6,108 bases of DNA, taken from positions 1 through 6,108 of the forward strand of contig JASEIR010000137.1 of assembly GCA_030017355.1 (NCBI GenBank). Direction: 5' to 3'. Both the position numbers and the translations under genes were made by a program. This document shows, piece by piece, positions 1 to 5,559 of this stretch (its first letter is position 1; every line of letters starts with the position of its first letter). This stretch comes from Actinomycetota bacterium (GTDB taxonomy: Bacteria; Actinomycetota; Aquicultoria; Aquicultorales; Aquicultoraceae). The notes beneath the pieces are model-generated. The model searched no databases and was not told where the DNA came from. It saw nothing but the letters and a program-made list of their open reading frames with translations.

Positions 1-529
1 CAACTCTCTGCCCCTTACCACATGTAAGAATGCCGTCAATAGCTTTTATGCCTAGTGCTAGATGCTCCTTTATTCTAGCTCTGCTTAATGGGTCCGGCGG
101 GTTATTGTGAAGAGGATACTCTTTGGAAGGGAATATGGGACCTTTGCCGTCTATGGGCTTCCCTAGACCATCAACAACCCGCCCTAATAGGCTTTCTCCA
201 ACACCAACCGACATAGACTTGCCGCTTGCAACAACTTCGCTCCCAGGCTTAATACCACTCATATCACCAATTGGCATCAAGAGAACCCTGTCTTCCTTAA
301 AACCTACAATTTCTGCTACAACAGGCGGCTTATTTCTATCTATATGAATATGGCATAGCTCGCCAATCTGGGCTGCAGGGCCATGCGACTCAATAACTAG
401 CCCAATTACCTGGGTAACTTTTCCATTTTGTTTTATTGGGGCAACACGTCTTACAGCATTACTAAACTTCGAAAAATCAATCTTAAAATTAGCCTCGGGG
501 TTTAGGCTTTCTACTTTCAGTTTAATCAC
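1..529 (-). CDS. fliI: FliI, flagellar export ATPase (N-terminal part, cut by window edge)
   Basis: FliI is the F1-beta-like ATPase of the flagellar type III export apparatus. It works as a ring at the cytoplasmic base of the motor with FliH and FliJ, and releases export substrates from chaperones. The first 176 codons are visible. The N-terminal beta-barrel region runs from about residue 36 to 103 (GKVTQVIGLVIESHGP at 36-51). It is followed by the family signatures SVGVGESLLGRVVDGLGKP (107-125), the PPDPLSRARI segment (144-153) and GIKAIDGILTCGKGQRV (160-176). The Walker A loop normally follows within a few residues, so the catalytic core lies beyond position 1. The start is GTG at 529-527, which overlaps the fliH stop by 8 nt (522-529). 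A weak AAGGGA (546-541) lies 11 nt upstream, so translation is probably coupled to fliH. The frame is absent from simple ORF lists because it is open at the edge. F1 or virulence-type homologues are excluded by the FliI-type motifs and the operon context. Confidence 0.95.
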   Translation of the reverse strand, partial: MIKLKVESLNPEANFKIDFSKFSNAVRRVAPIKQNGKVTQVIGLVIESHGPAAQIGELCHIHIDRNKPPVVAEIVGFKEDRVLLMPIGDMSGIKPGSEVVASGKSMSVGVGESLLGRVVDGLGKPIDGKGPIFPSKEYPLHNNPPDPLSRARIKEHLALGIKAIDGILTCGKGQRV

Positions 530-1208
530 CGCTTGCAACTTCCCTTAATGAATTCTCGATCTCAGATAATTGCGATTGAATTCGGGCATCAACATTTCCT
601 ACACTTGTTTCGAGGACACAGCCGCCGCGCTTTACCCGTCTGTCAGCAATGACTTCGATTTTCTGAATTCCATCCATTGAAGCCATTAATTCCTCTTTAT
701 GTGCCTTCATGATGTCCAAATCATCAGGGTTCACTCTTACTTGAATATGCTCACGCTCAGCAGCCATCATTAGCGCTTTCTTAGCAATATTTAAGACAGT
801 CTCTGGTTTAATTCTTACCTGCTCATCTATTATCTTTTCAGCAATCTCTAGGGCTAGGTTGACTATGCTTTTCTCGGCTGAATTTACAACCTTCCATTTC
901 TCTTCCAACGCCTGCTCAGCAATAGATTTCACCAACATGAGCGTCTGGGCAACCTCTGCCTTAGATGCGTTAATTCCCTCCTCGAATCCTCTTTGATAAG
1001 CTTCAAGTTCGATGCTATGTGCTTTCTCTTCGGCCTCTTTTACGATAAGCTTGGCCTTTGCGACTAAATCTTCGGCCTGCTCCCTTTCTTCAAGTTCCTT
1101 CTTTAACCTATCACTATGCAAGCTAGCGCCATGTTTTTGATCGCCCTCTATCGGATCAAAGTGCAAACTCTTAACCTGTCCATTGCCACGAATAATTTTA
1201 GACAACAA
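522..1208 (-). CDS. fliH: FliH, flagellar export ATPase regulator/stator
   Basis: FliH dimerises, holds FliI at the export gate through the switch complex, and restrains its ATPase activity in the cytoplasm. The visible protein has a charged Glu/Lys/Ala-rich helical region early on (KKELEEREQAEDLVAKAKL, then further heptad-like helix), typical of the FliH/YscL coiled coil. The C-terminal half carries the conserved features: NLALEIAEKIIDEQ, a helix around LNIAKKALMMA, and the VRVNPDDLDIMKAHKEEL and RVKRGGCVLETSVGNVDARI segments. Its position between fliG and fliI confirms the call. Start choice: the open frame reaches a GTG at 1226, but that start lies inside fliG with no well-spaced SD. TTG at 1208 (or 1205) sits just after GGAG (1221-1218) and AGGA (1217-1214) and gives a product starting (L)LSKIIRG, like the SxIIK beginnings of many FliH proteins. 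From 1208 the product is 228 aa; from 1226 it is 234 aa. Either way it overlaps the end of fliG. Confidence 0.9.
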   Translation of the reverse strand: MLSKIIRGNGQVKSLHFDPIEGDQKHGASLHSDRLKKELEEREQAEDLVAKAKLIVKEAEEKAHSIELEAYQRGFEEGINASKAEVAQTLMLVKSIAEQALEEKWKVVNSAEKSIVNLALEIAEKIIDEQVRIKPETVLNIAKKALMMAAEREHIQVRVNPDDLDIMKAHKEELMASMDGIQKIEVIADRRVKRGGCVLETSVGNVDARIQSQLSEIENSLREVASGD

Positions 1209-2229
1209 TCTCTTCCTCTCCGCCACGGGCTATGATAATCTCGCCTTCTTCTTCCAAGCGGCGGACTATGTTTACTATCTCCTGCTGAGCTTGCTCCACA
1301 TCTCTCAGGCGAACTGGGCCAAGAAACTCCATATCCTCGCGCAGCATCTCTCCAGCCCTTTGGGACATATTTGCAAAGACTTTTTCTTTGAGGTCCTCAT
1401 TAGCAGTTTTAAGAGCAAGCGCAAGTTTCTTAGAATCAATTTCCCTGAGAATCCTCTGAATAGCACGGTCCTCAAGGTTGATGATATCTTCAAATGTAAA
1501 TAGCTTCCTTCGTATTTCTTCGACAAGCTGGGGGTTTTCATCCTCAAGCACCTCAAGAATTGCTTGCTCAGTCCCCCTATCAACTTGGTTTAAGATTTTA
1601 ACAGTTGCATCAATGCCACCAATTGAAGAATATTCCTGACCCCTAGCAAGAGACGAAACTTTCGATTCGAGAATACTTTCAATCTCTGAGATAATATCGG
1701 GAGTCGTTTTGTCCATGAGTGCTATTCTTTTTACGACCTCGGCCCTTAGGTTCGTCCCAAGCTGCTTAAGAATAACGGATGATTGCTCTGGTCGCAGATG
1801 TGTTAGAACAAGGGCTATAGTCTGTGGGTGTTCATCCTCGATAAAGCTAAATATCTCGTTTGGGTCAGAATTTCGCAAAAAATGAAATGGCGCTATCTCA
1901 AGACTTGCAGATAGCCTCTCTATAATCTCCCTTGCTTTACTTTTCCCAAGAGCCCTTTCAAGTATATCTGCTGCATACTCAAGACCGCCCTGGGTTATAT
2001 ACCCTTGCGCTTCATAAAGGTCATAAAACTCCCTAAGAACCCGATCAGTAACTTCTTGTGGAAGTTTCTCGACATGTGCTATCTCGGCAACAAGTAGCTC
2101 GACTTCCGCTTCGCTCAGCCGCTTTAATATAGAAGCCGAGATATCAGGACCAAGCGCAAGGAGTAAAATTGCGGCTTTTTGCCTATCTGATATAGCATGT
2201 CTTGAGCCATGCGACTGCTTAAGTGCCAA
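1198..2229 (-). CDS. fliG: FliG, flagellar motor switch protein
   Basis: FliG forms the rotor ring on the cytoplasmic face of the MS ring. It binds FliF by its N-terminal domain and FliM by its middle domain, and its C-terminal domain meets the stator. At 343 aa it has the usual length. The order is complete: N domain about 10-105 (DRQKAAILLLALG at 15-27), middle domain with the EHPQTIALVL motif at 133-142, GG linker at 204-205, a LFTFEDI element at 243-249 (the family's MFTF motif) and the torque helix with MSQRAGEMLREDM at 288-300, then GPVRL at 304-308. Charged torque residues are seen as K274, R291, E298 and D299. The position equal to E. coli Arg297 appears to be Leu303. The start is TTG at 2229, with AGAGGT (2243-2238) 8 nt upstream. 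It lies 19 nt after the fliF stop, and its 3' end overlaps fliH. Confidence 0.97.
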   Translation of the reverse strand: MALKQSHGSRHAISDRQKAAILLLALGPDISASILKRLSEAEVELLVAEIAHVEKLPQEVTDRVLREFYDLYEAQGYITQGGLEYAADILERALGKSKAREIIERLSASLEIAPFHFLRNSDPNEIFSFIEDEHPQTIALVLTHLRPEQSSVILKQLGTNLRAEVVKRIALMDKTTPDIISEIESILESKVSSLARGQEYSSIGGIDATVKILNQVDRGTEQAILEVLEDENPQLVEEIRRKLFTFEDIINLEDRAIQRILREIDSKKLALALKTANEDLKEKVFANMSQRAGEMLREDMEFLGPVRLRDVEQAQQEIVNIVRRLEEEGEIIIARGGEEEIVV

Positions 2230-2248
2230 TTCAAACTACCTCTTAAGG

Positions 2249-3859
2249 TTATGTATTTAGCCAAATTCTTAGAAGCTGAGCTACATCGCCTGGTCTTTCT
2301 CTTGCCAGGTTTTGAAGTTCTTCTCTGGTTAATTGGCTCTTCCTCTTCTGAATAGCCATCTCCCTCCTCTTTTCTGGAGGAAGGTCACTTGCTGCTATAG
2401 CCTCTAGACCCCCAGCTTCAGCTTCAATTTTGGAAATTGGTTGAGCTATGAACTCTTCGGATGATACTCTAGGTTTAAGGCTTGAGATTATTCTCAAAAG
2501 GATAAAGAGGCCGGCTATGATCAAAATTGCAACAAGTGCATATTTAGCATAGGTAATATACATCTCCCGTCTTTGCGCATCTGCTATTTCCTTTTCTTCT
2601 TTCTTCATCCACTCTGTGTCAAAAGGCACGCTGCTTACAGTTAGAATATCGCCCCGTTTCTTATCAATTCCTGCAGCTGCAGCTACCATTTTTTCGATAG
2701 TTGCGTTTCGAATTGGCTTGCTCCCATCATTATTAACTACAACAGCAACTGATAATCTCTTTAATTTTCCTGGCGACTCTTTAATGGACTCTCTTATTTT
2801 AGTAACCTCGTAATTTACCGTTTTATTTGTACGGCTATATTTATTAGTTTCCCCCTGGCCAGCCTGGACATAGGTAGTCGTACCTGCAGTGGAGCTTGCC
2901 GTCTGAGAGGATATACCTGGCACTCCACCTGGCGGCGACCCAGGTCCTTCATATTTCTCTTTTTCCTCTTGTTCGCTTACAACAACAGGGTTATCTCCTT
3001 GTTCAACCGTATCCTTCTGTATATCCCTTTGGGTAAAATCAAGGTCTGCTGATACTCTAACAACAGCATTATTTTTGCTGCCCATTACAGCCCCAAGCAT
3101 TGATTCAATTGATTCCTCAACGCTGCTCTCGTAAGCTTTTTTCGCCTCTAACTGCGATTTTGTATATATCCCCTGCCCCCCTGAGGCTTGGTCGCCAAGG
3201 ACCTCGTTCAATACATTTCCATTTGTATCAACTACCGTTATGTTCTCAGGTTTAAGACCCTCGACACTTCTAGCAACCAGATTTACGATGCCTTGAACTT
3301 GGCCCTCAGATATTTTTGCTCCTGCCTTGGGCTTTATAATAACTGAGGCCGTTGTAGGATTTTCTTTTTCGGTGTAAAGTGATGGTTCAGGAATTACTAT
3401 GTGGACTCTGGCGCCACTTATTTCATTTATCTGCGAGATGGTCCTGACAAGTTCTCCCTCAAGTGCCCTTCTATAATTAACTTTCTGAGCAAATTCTGAT
3501 AAGCCAAAGTTGTTTTGATTGAAAATCTCATAGCCAACAGTGCCCCCTTGAGGCAGACCTTCACCCGCAAGCTCAATCCTTGTCTCATAAACCTGATTGC
3601 TTGGGACTTCGATTGTCTGCATACCACTTAATCTATAGGGAATTTTTTTCTCTTGAAGTTTTGCAACAATTGCACTTGCATCTTCGGAGCTTAGATTTGA
3701 AAATAAGACGGCATAAGATGGACGGGAAATCCAGTAAATAAGAAAACCTAGCATGACGGAAAACAAAGCAATGGTTATTAAAATAACCATTTTTTGGTTA
3801 ATATTAAGCTTTCGCCAGCCAACCTGAGCGTTGCTGATCACTTCAGCGAGTGATGCCAT
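2249..3859 (-). CDS. fliF: FliF, flagellar MS-ring protein
   Basis: FliF polymerises in the cytoplasmic membrane to make the MS ring, the base on which rod, rotor and export gate assemble. The 536-aa length is normal. Visible order: short cytoplasmic N-terminus; membrane segment 1 at about 24-44; the YscJ/FliF ring-building region from about 46 (RPSYAVLFSNLSSEDASAI, then GLPQGGTVGYEIF at 101-113 and ARVHIVIPEPSLY at 150-162); a second conserved ring domain about 230-415 (NKTVNYEVTK at 345-354; GDILTVSSVPFD at 403-414); membrane segment 2 at about 438-460; and a charged cytoplasmic tail ending in TREELQNLARERPGDVAQLL (511-530), the FliG-binding region. A Gly/Pro/Ser/Thr-rich loop at about 304-336 matches the variable beta-collar insertion. 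The ATG start has GTGAGG (3870-3865) 5 nt upstream. The gene lies 16 nt after fliE and 19 nt before fliG. Confidence 0.97.
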   Translation of the reverse strand: MASLAEVISNAQVGWRKLNINQKMVILITIALFSVMLGFLIYWISRPSYAVLFSNLSSEDASAIVAKLQEKKIPYRLSGMQTIEVPSNQVYETRIELAGEGLPQGGTVGYEIFNQNNFGLSEFAQKVNYRRALEGELVRTISQINEISGARVHIVIPEPSLYTEKENPTTASVIIKPKAGAKISEGQVQGIVNLVARSVEGLKPENITVVDTNGNVLNEVLGDQASGGQGIYTKSQLEAKKAYESSVEESIESMLGAVMGSKNNAVVRVSADLDFTQRDIQKDTVEQGDNPVVVSEQEEKEKYEGPGSPPGGVPGISSQTASSTAGTTTYVQAGQGETNKYSRTNKTVNYEVTKIRESIKESPGKLKRLSVAVVVNNDGSKPIRNATIEKMVAAAAGIDKKRGDILTVSSVPFDTEWMKKEEKEIADAQRREMYITYAKYALVAILIIAGLFILLRIISSLKPRVSSEEFIAQPISKIEAEAGGLEAIAASDLPPEKRREMAIQKRKSQLTREELQNLARERPGDVAQLLRIWLNT

Positions 3860-3875
3860 TAATACCTCACACGCC

Positions 3876-4178
3876 TTAAATTTGCATTCTCATTACTTCT
3901 TGGTAAGCCTCAATTACTTTGTTCCTTAATTGGATGGTAAGCTGCAAAGCCACGTTGGCTTTTTCCACTTCCACCATAACATCGTGAATATCAATCTCCC
4001 CGGCAACAAACTTCTCAATTGCAATATCTGCGTCCTTTTGAAGATCGTTTACTTTATCTATTGTTTTCTTTAAAACATCTGAAAATGAGTCAAGCGCTTC
4101 ATTTGCTGAGCTTTCTAATTTCGCTATTCCGACATCTCCAACATTAATTGCATCGAGCTTTACTGGATTTAATCCCAT
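3876..4178 (-). CDS. fliE: FliE, hook-basal body MS-ring/rod junction protein
   Basis: FliE is the small adapter that joins the MS ring and export gate to the proximal rod, and it is exported before the other rod subunits. The 100-aa product matches the family length and shows its hallmark C-terminal half: FSDVLKKTIDKVNDLQKDAD (32-51), FVAGEIDIHDVMVEVEKANV (57-76) and LQLTIQLRNKVIEAYQEVMR (79-98), ending in MQI. The start is ATG with a good SD, GAGGAG (4193-4188), 9 nt upstream. It lies 19 nt downstream of flgC and 16 nt upstream of fliF. Nothing looks truncated; the variable N-terminal 25 residues are usual for the family. Confidence 0.97.
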   Translation of the reverse strand: MGLNPVKLDAINVGDVGIAKLESSANEALDSFSDVLKKTIDKVNDLQKDADIAIEKFVAGEIDIHDVMVEVEKANVALQLTIQLRNKVIEAYQEVMRMQI

Positions 4179-4197
4179 CTCTCTTAGCTCCTCTTAA

Positions 4198-4629
4198 CTA
4201 AATTTCCAACGACTTCATTGCCATGCTTTTAGCTGCACCGATAACAGTCACATTTGCTTCGTATGCCCGCTGGGCTGCTATCATGTTTACCATTTCAGTA
4301 ACGATGTTTATGTTTGGCATTGCCACATATCCATTCGCATCTGCATCTGGATGATTTGGATCATAAACCATCCGAGGTGCGCTGTTGTCTTCTACTATGC
4401 CTACTACTGCGACCCCTTGGCCTGCGTACATACTTCCGCTCCTGCCAAAGAAATAAGAGAAACTGGATCGACCCTGCGGTGATAGAACAATATCTTTTCT
4501 GCGATAAGGGCCACCTTCGGGTGTCCTTGTTGTATTGGCATTTGCAATGTTGCTTGCTATGGTATCTAGCCATAGGCGGTTTGCCGTAAGACCAGATAGG
4601 CTAGTGCGCAGAGTCGAGAAAAGGCTCAC
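4198..4629 (-). CDS. flgC: FlgC, flagellar proximal rod protein
   Basis: FlgC is a proximal rod subunit exported through the flagellar type III system and assembled outside the cytoplasmic membrane. The 143-aa protein has both family termini. The N-terminal rod motif includes LRTSLSGLTANRLWLDTIAS and NIANANTTRTPEGGPYRRKD (about residues 7-46). The centre has VYDPNHPDADANGYVAMPNI (about 88-107). The C-terminus has the MVNMIAAQRAYEANVTVI helix found in rod, hook and hook-associated proteins. No signal peptide is present, as expected for this export route. The start is GTG at 4629-4627, only 3 nt after the flgB stop, with an almost perfect SD AAGGAGGT (4642-4635) 5 nt upstream inside the end of flgB. 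It is therefore probably translated in step with flgB. Confidence 0.97.
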   Translation of the reverse strand: MSLFSTLRTSLSGLTANRLWLDTIASNIANANTTRTPEGGPYRRKDIVLSPQGRSSFSYFFGRSGSMYAGQGVAVVGIVEDNSAPRMVYDPNHPDADANGYVAMPNINIVTEMVNMIAAQRAYEANVTVIGAAKSMAMKSLEI

Positions 4630-4632
4630 CTT

Positions 4633-5049
4633 TTACCTCCTTCCTTCATTAATGACAGTTTTTAATGTATTAAAGCGGCCGCCCATAAGTTGAGCTACAG
4701 CATTAAAGCGGATGTTATTCTCCGCTAGTTTAGTCATCTCCTCGTCTATATCAACGTTGTTGCCATCATTGCGCATAGATGTAGACGCTGATGTGTTAAC
4801 CCTTATCCTAACAGAATCAAGCGGCCTTGTCCCGGGAAGATGCCTGGGGTCAGTCCGACGAAGCCCAACCTCATGCCTATTCTCTATAGCTTGCCTAAAT
4901 TCATCTTCAAAGCTTACTTCCTGCTTTTTGTAGCCAGGGGTATTAACGTTTGCAACATTATTTGCAATTACCTGCTGTCTTAATGATAATGCACTTAACC
5001 CTTTCCTTAGCGAAATAAAGGCATCATCAGAAAATAATTGCTCTATCAA
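4633..5049 (-). CDS. flgB: FlgB, flagellar proximal rod protein
   Basis: FlgB is a proximal rod subunit next to FliE, exported by the flagellar type III apparatus. The 138-aa product has the N-terminal flagellar rod motif SLRQQVIANNVANVNTPGYK (about 22-41), followed by SFEDEFRQAI. The C-terminal helix (NNVDIDEEMTKLAENNIRFN at about 93-112, then LMGGRFNTLKTVI) is typical of FlgB, which lacks the RAYEAN ending of FlgC. The start is TTG at 5049-5047, which shares 4 nt (TTGA) with the stop of the HTH gene upstream. A GGTGGTGA stretch (5063-5056) provides the SD. The last codons double as the flgC SD, so the FlgB C-terminus (EGRR) is partly dictated by that site. Confidence 0.96.
   Translation of the reverse strand: MIEQLFSDDAFISLRKGLSALSLRQQVIANNVANVNTPGYKKQEVSFEDEFRQAIENRHEVGLRRTDPRHLPGTRPLDSVRIRVNTSASTSMRNDGNNVDIDEEMTKLAENNIRFNAVAQLMGGRFNTLKTVINEGRR
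4635..4642 (-). promoter_or_regulatory. Strong ribosome binding site of flgC inside flgB
   Basis: AAGGAGGT is a near-perfect anti-16S match 5 nt before the GTG start of flgC. It lies wholly within the last two flgB codons and the first base of the flgB stop. It decides the flgC start and ties its translation to the end of flgB. Confidence 0.75.
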
Positions 5050-5285
5050 TTTTGTTCACCACCGCTTGCCTCAAAGCTCTCAAAAATCTCTTCAAAATTG
5101 CTACCTGAAGCAATAAGCCTATCTATTAACTCTTTAGGGAAACGCCATTCTTTGCCGATTTTTAAGCCAGGCAGCTTCTTCTCCCTTGCTAGCCTGCATA
5201 TTGTAATCTGACTCATCTGCAGGTATTCGGCTAATTGCCTTGTCGTCATTATATCGGTATTGCTGCCTTTTTTATTACGCTTCAT
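5046..5285 (-). CDS. Small MerR/excisionase-type helix-turn-helix DNA-binding protein
   Basis: This 79-aa protein consists mainly of one winged HTH of the kind found in excisionase-family and BldC-like MerR-superfamily proteins (HTH_17 type). The first helix is TTRQLAEYL (14-22) and the recognition helix region is SQITICRLAREKKLPGLKIG (25-44). The wing ends in the hallmark WRF (47-49), followed by the PKELIDRLI helix (50-58). A basic start (KRNKK) and an acidic, Phe-containing tail (NFEEIFESFEAS, 63-74) flank it. It has no effector, membrane or catalytic domain, and no integrase or phage gene is visible nearby, so a true phage Xis role is unlikely. It is the first gene of the flagellar operon and overlaps flgB by 4 nt, so it is made together with the rod proteins. 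A role as regulator of this operon is inference. The ATG at 5285 has GGAGG (5296-5292) 6 nt upstream. An internal Met at residue 13 is a weaker alternative start. Confidence 0.9.
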   Translation of the reverse strand: MKRNKKGSNTDIMTTRQLAEYLQMSQITICRLAREKKLPGLKIGKEWRFPKELIDRLIASGSNFEEIFESFEASGGEQN

Positions 5286-5295
5286 TATCTTCCTC

Positions 5296-5307
5296 CGGCT
5301 CTAGCCG
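5296..5307 (-). promoter_or_regulatory. Small hairpin abutting the SD of the HTH gene
   Basis: In the minus-strand transcript CGGC TAGA GCCG can fold into a 4-bp GC stem with a 4-base loop. Its last G is also the first base of the GGAGG SD (5296-5292). The hairpin may partly mask, or present, the ribosome site of the first gene. It is short and could be chance. Confidence 0.3.
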
Positions 5308-5326
5308 ATGTGCTCTAACCTAGCTC

Positions 5327-5341
5327 CAATGCATACCATTG
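5327..5341 (-). repeat. Short inverted repeat in the leader
   Basis: CAATG (5341-5337) and CATTG (5331-5327) form a dyad around the 5-base centre GTATG, between the candidate promoter and the first gene. It may be a small operator or RNA hairpin; its short length makes chance possible. Confidence 0.25.
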
Positions 5342-5364
5342 ACTAGACAGCAAAGGTTTTATAT

Positions 5365-5394
5365 ATTTTAAAATAACTTTCGGTTGTATAGCAA
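5365..5394 (-). promoter_or_regulatory. Candidate sigma-A-type promoter for the flagellar operon
   Basis: TTGCTA (5394-5389, 4 of 6 matches to TTGACA) and TAAAAT (5370-5365, 5 of 6 matches to TATAAT) are separated by 18 nt on the minus strand, about 80 nt upstream of the first ATG. The -10 lies in a perfect 12-base palindrome TATTTTAAAATA (5375-5364). The region is AT-rich throughout, so chance matches are likely and this is only the best candidate. No well-spaced sigma-28 or sigma-54 promoter was seen here. Confidence 0.35.
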
Positions 5395-5516
5395 TAAATT
5401 AATTAAATTGTTAGGCTGTTTTATTATTTGTTATATCTTAGTGCTTTATATGCACTTTTCATGTTATTGCCATTTGTTTTTATTAGTTTAACTAGCTTTG
5501 CATATAAATTATTGCT
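5390..5516. repeat. Repeated GCAATAA motifs around the candidate promoter
   Basis: Three copies of GCAATAA lie in about 125 bp: plus strand at 5391-5397, minus strand at 5470-5464 and minus strand at 5515-5509. The two outer copies extend to an inverted pair, AGCAATAAATTA (5390-5401) and AGCAATAATTTA (5516-5505), with 11 of 12 bases alike. The inner copy overlaps the -35 element of the candidate promoter. They could be operator sites, for example for the HTH protein, but in DNA this AT-rich the signal is modest. Confidence 0.3.
5440..5456. repeat. Inverted repeat AGTGC/GCACT in the AT-rich leader
   Basis: AGTGC (5456-5452) and GCACT (5444-5440) flank a 7-base AT centre. On the plus strand the dyad is followed by a four-T run, so it could be a weak terminator for a plus-strand RNA or a protein-binding dyad. 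Nothing else in the sequence decides between these. Confidence 0.25.
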
Positions 5517-5559
5517 TTCTTAGCGATTACTATATTATTTTAAATTAATTCTATTACTT

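Noticed and set aside
1..30. fliI as a truncated or broken gene because it lacks a Walker A motif
   Set aside because: The frame is intact to the window edge (TCGKGQRV) and Walker A is expected only a few residues further on.
1183..1503. 106-codon plus-strand frame over the fliH/fliG junction, plus similar frames at 4314-4589, 4712-4933, 2616-2813 and 123-347
   Set aside because: They are antisense to clearly identified flagellar genes and show no family motifs; they are shadows of the coding strand.
1305..1583. Out-of-frame minus-strand openings inside fliG (1305-1583), fliF (3427-3627) and flgC (4361-4573)
   Set aside because: They lie wholly within confident genes in another frame, with Arg/Lys/Ser-rich products typical of off-frame reading.
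5046..5285. Phage excisionase / integrated element
   Set aside because: The HTH fold fits, but no integrase, attachment repeats or phage genes are visible, and the gene is coupled to flgB.
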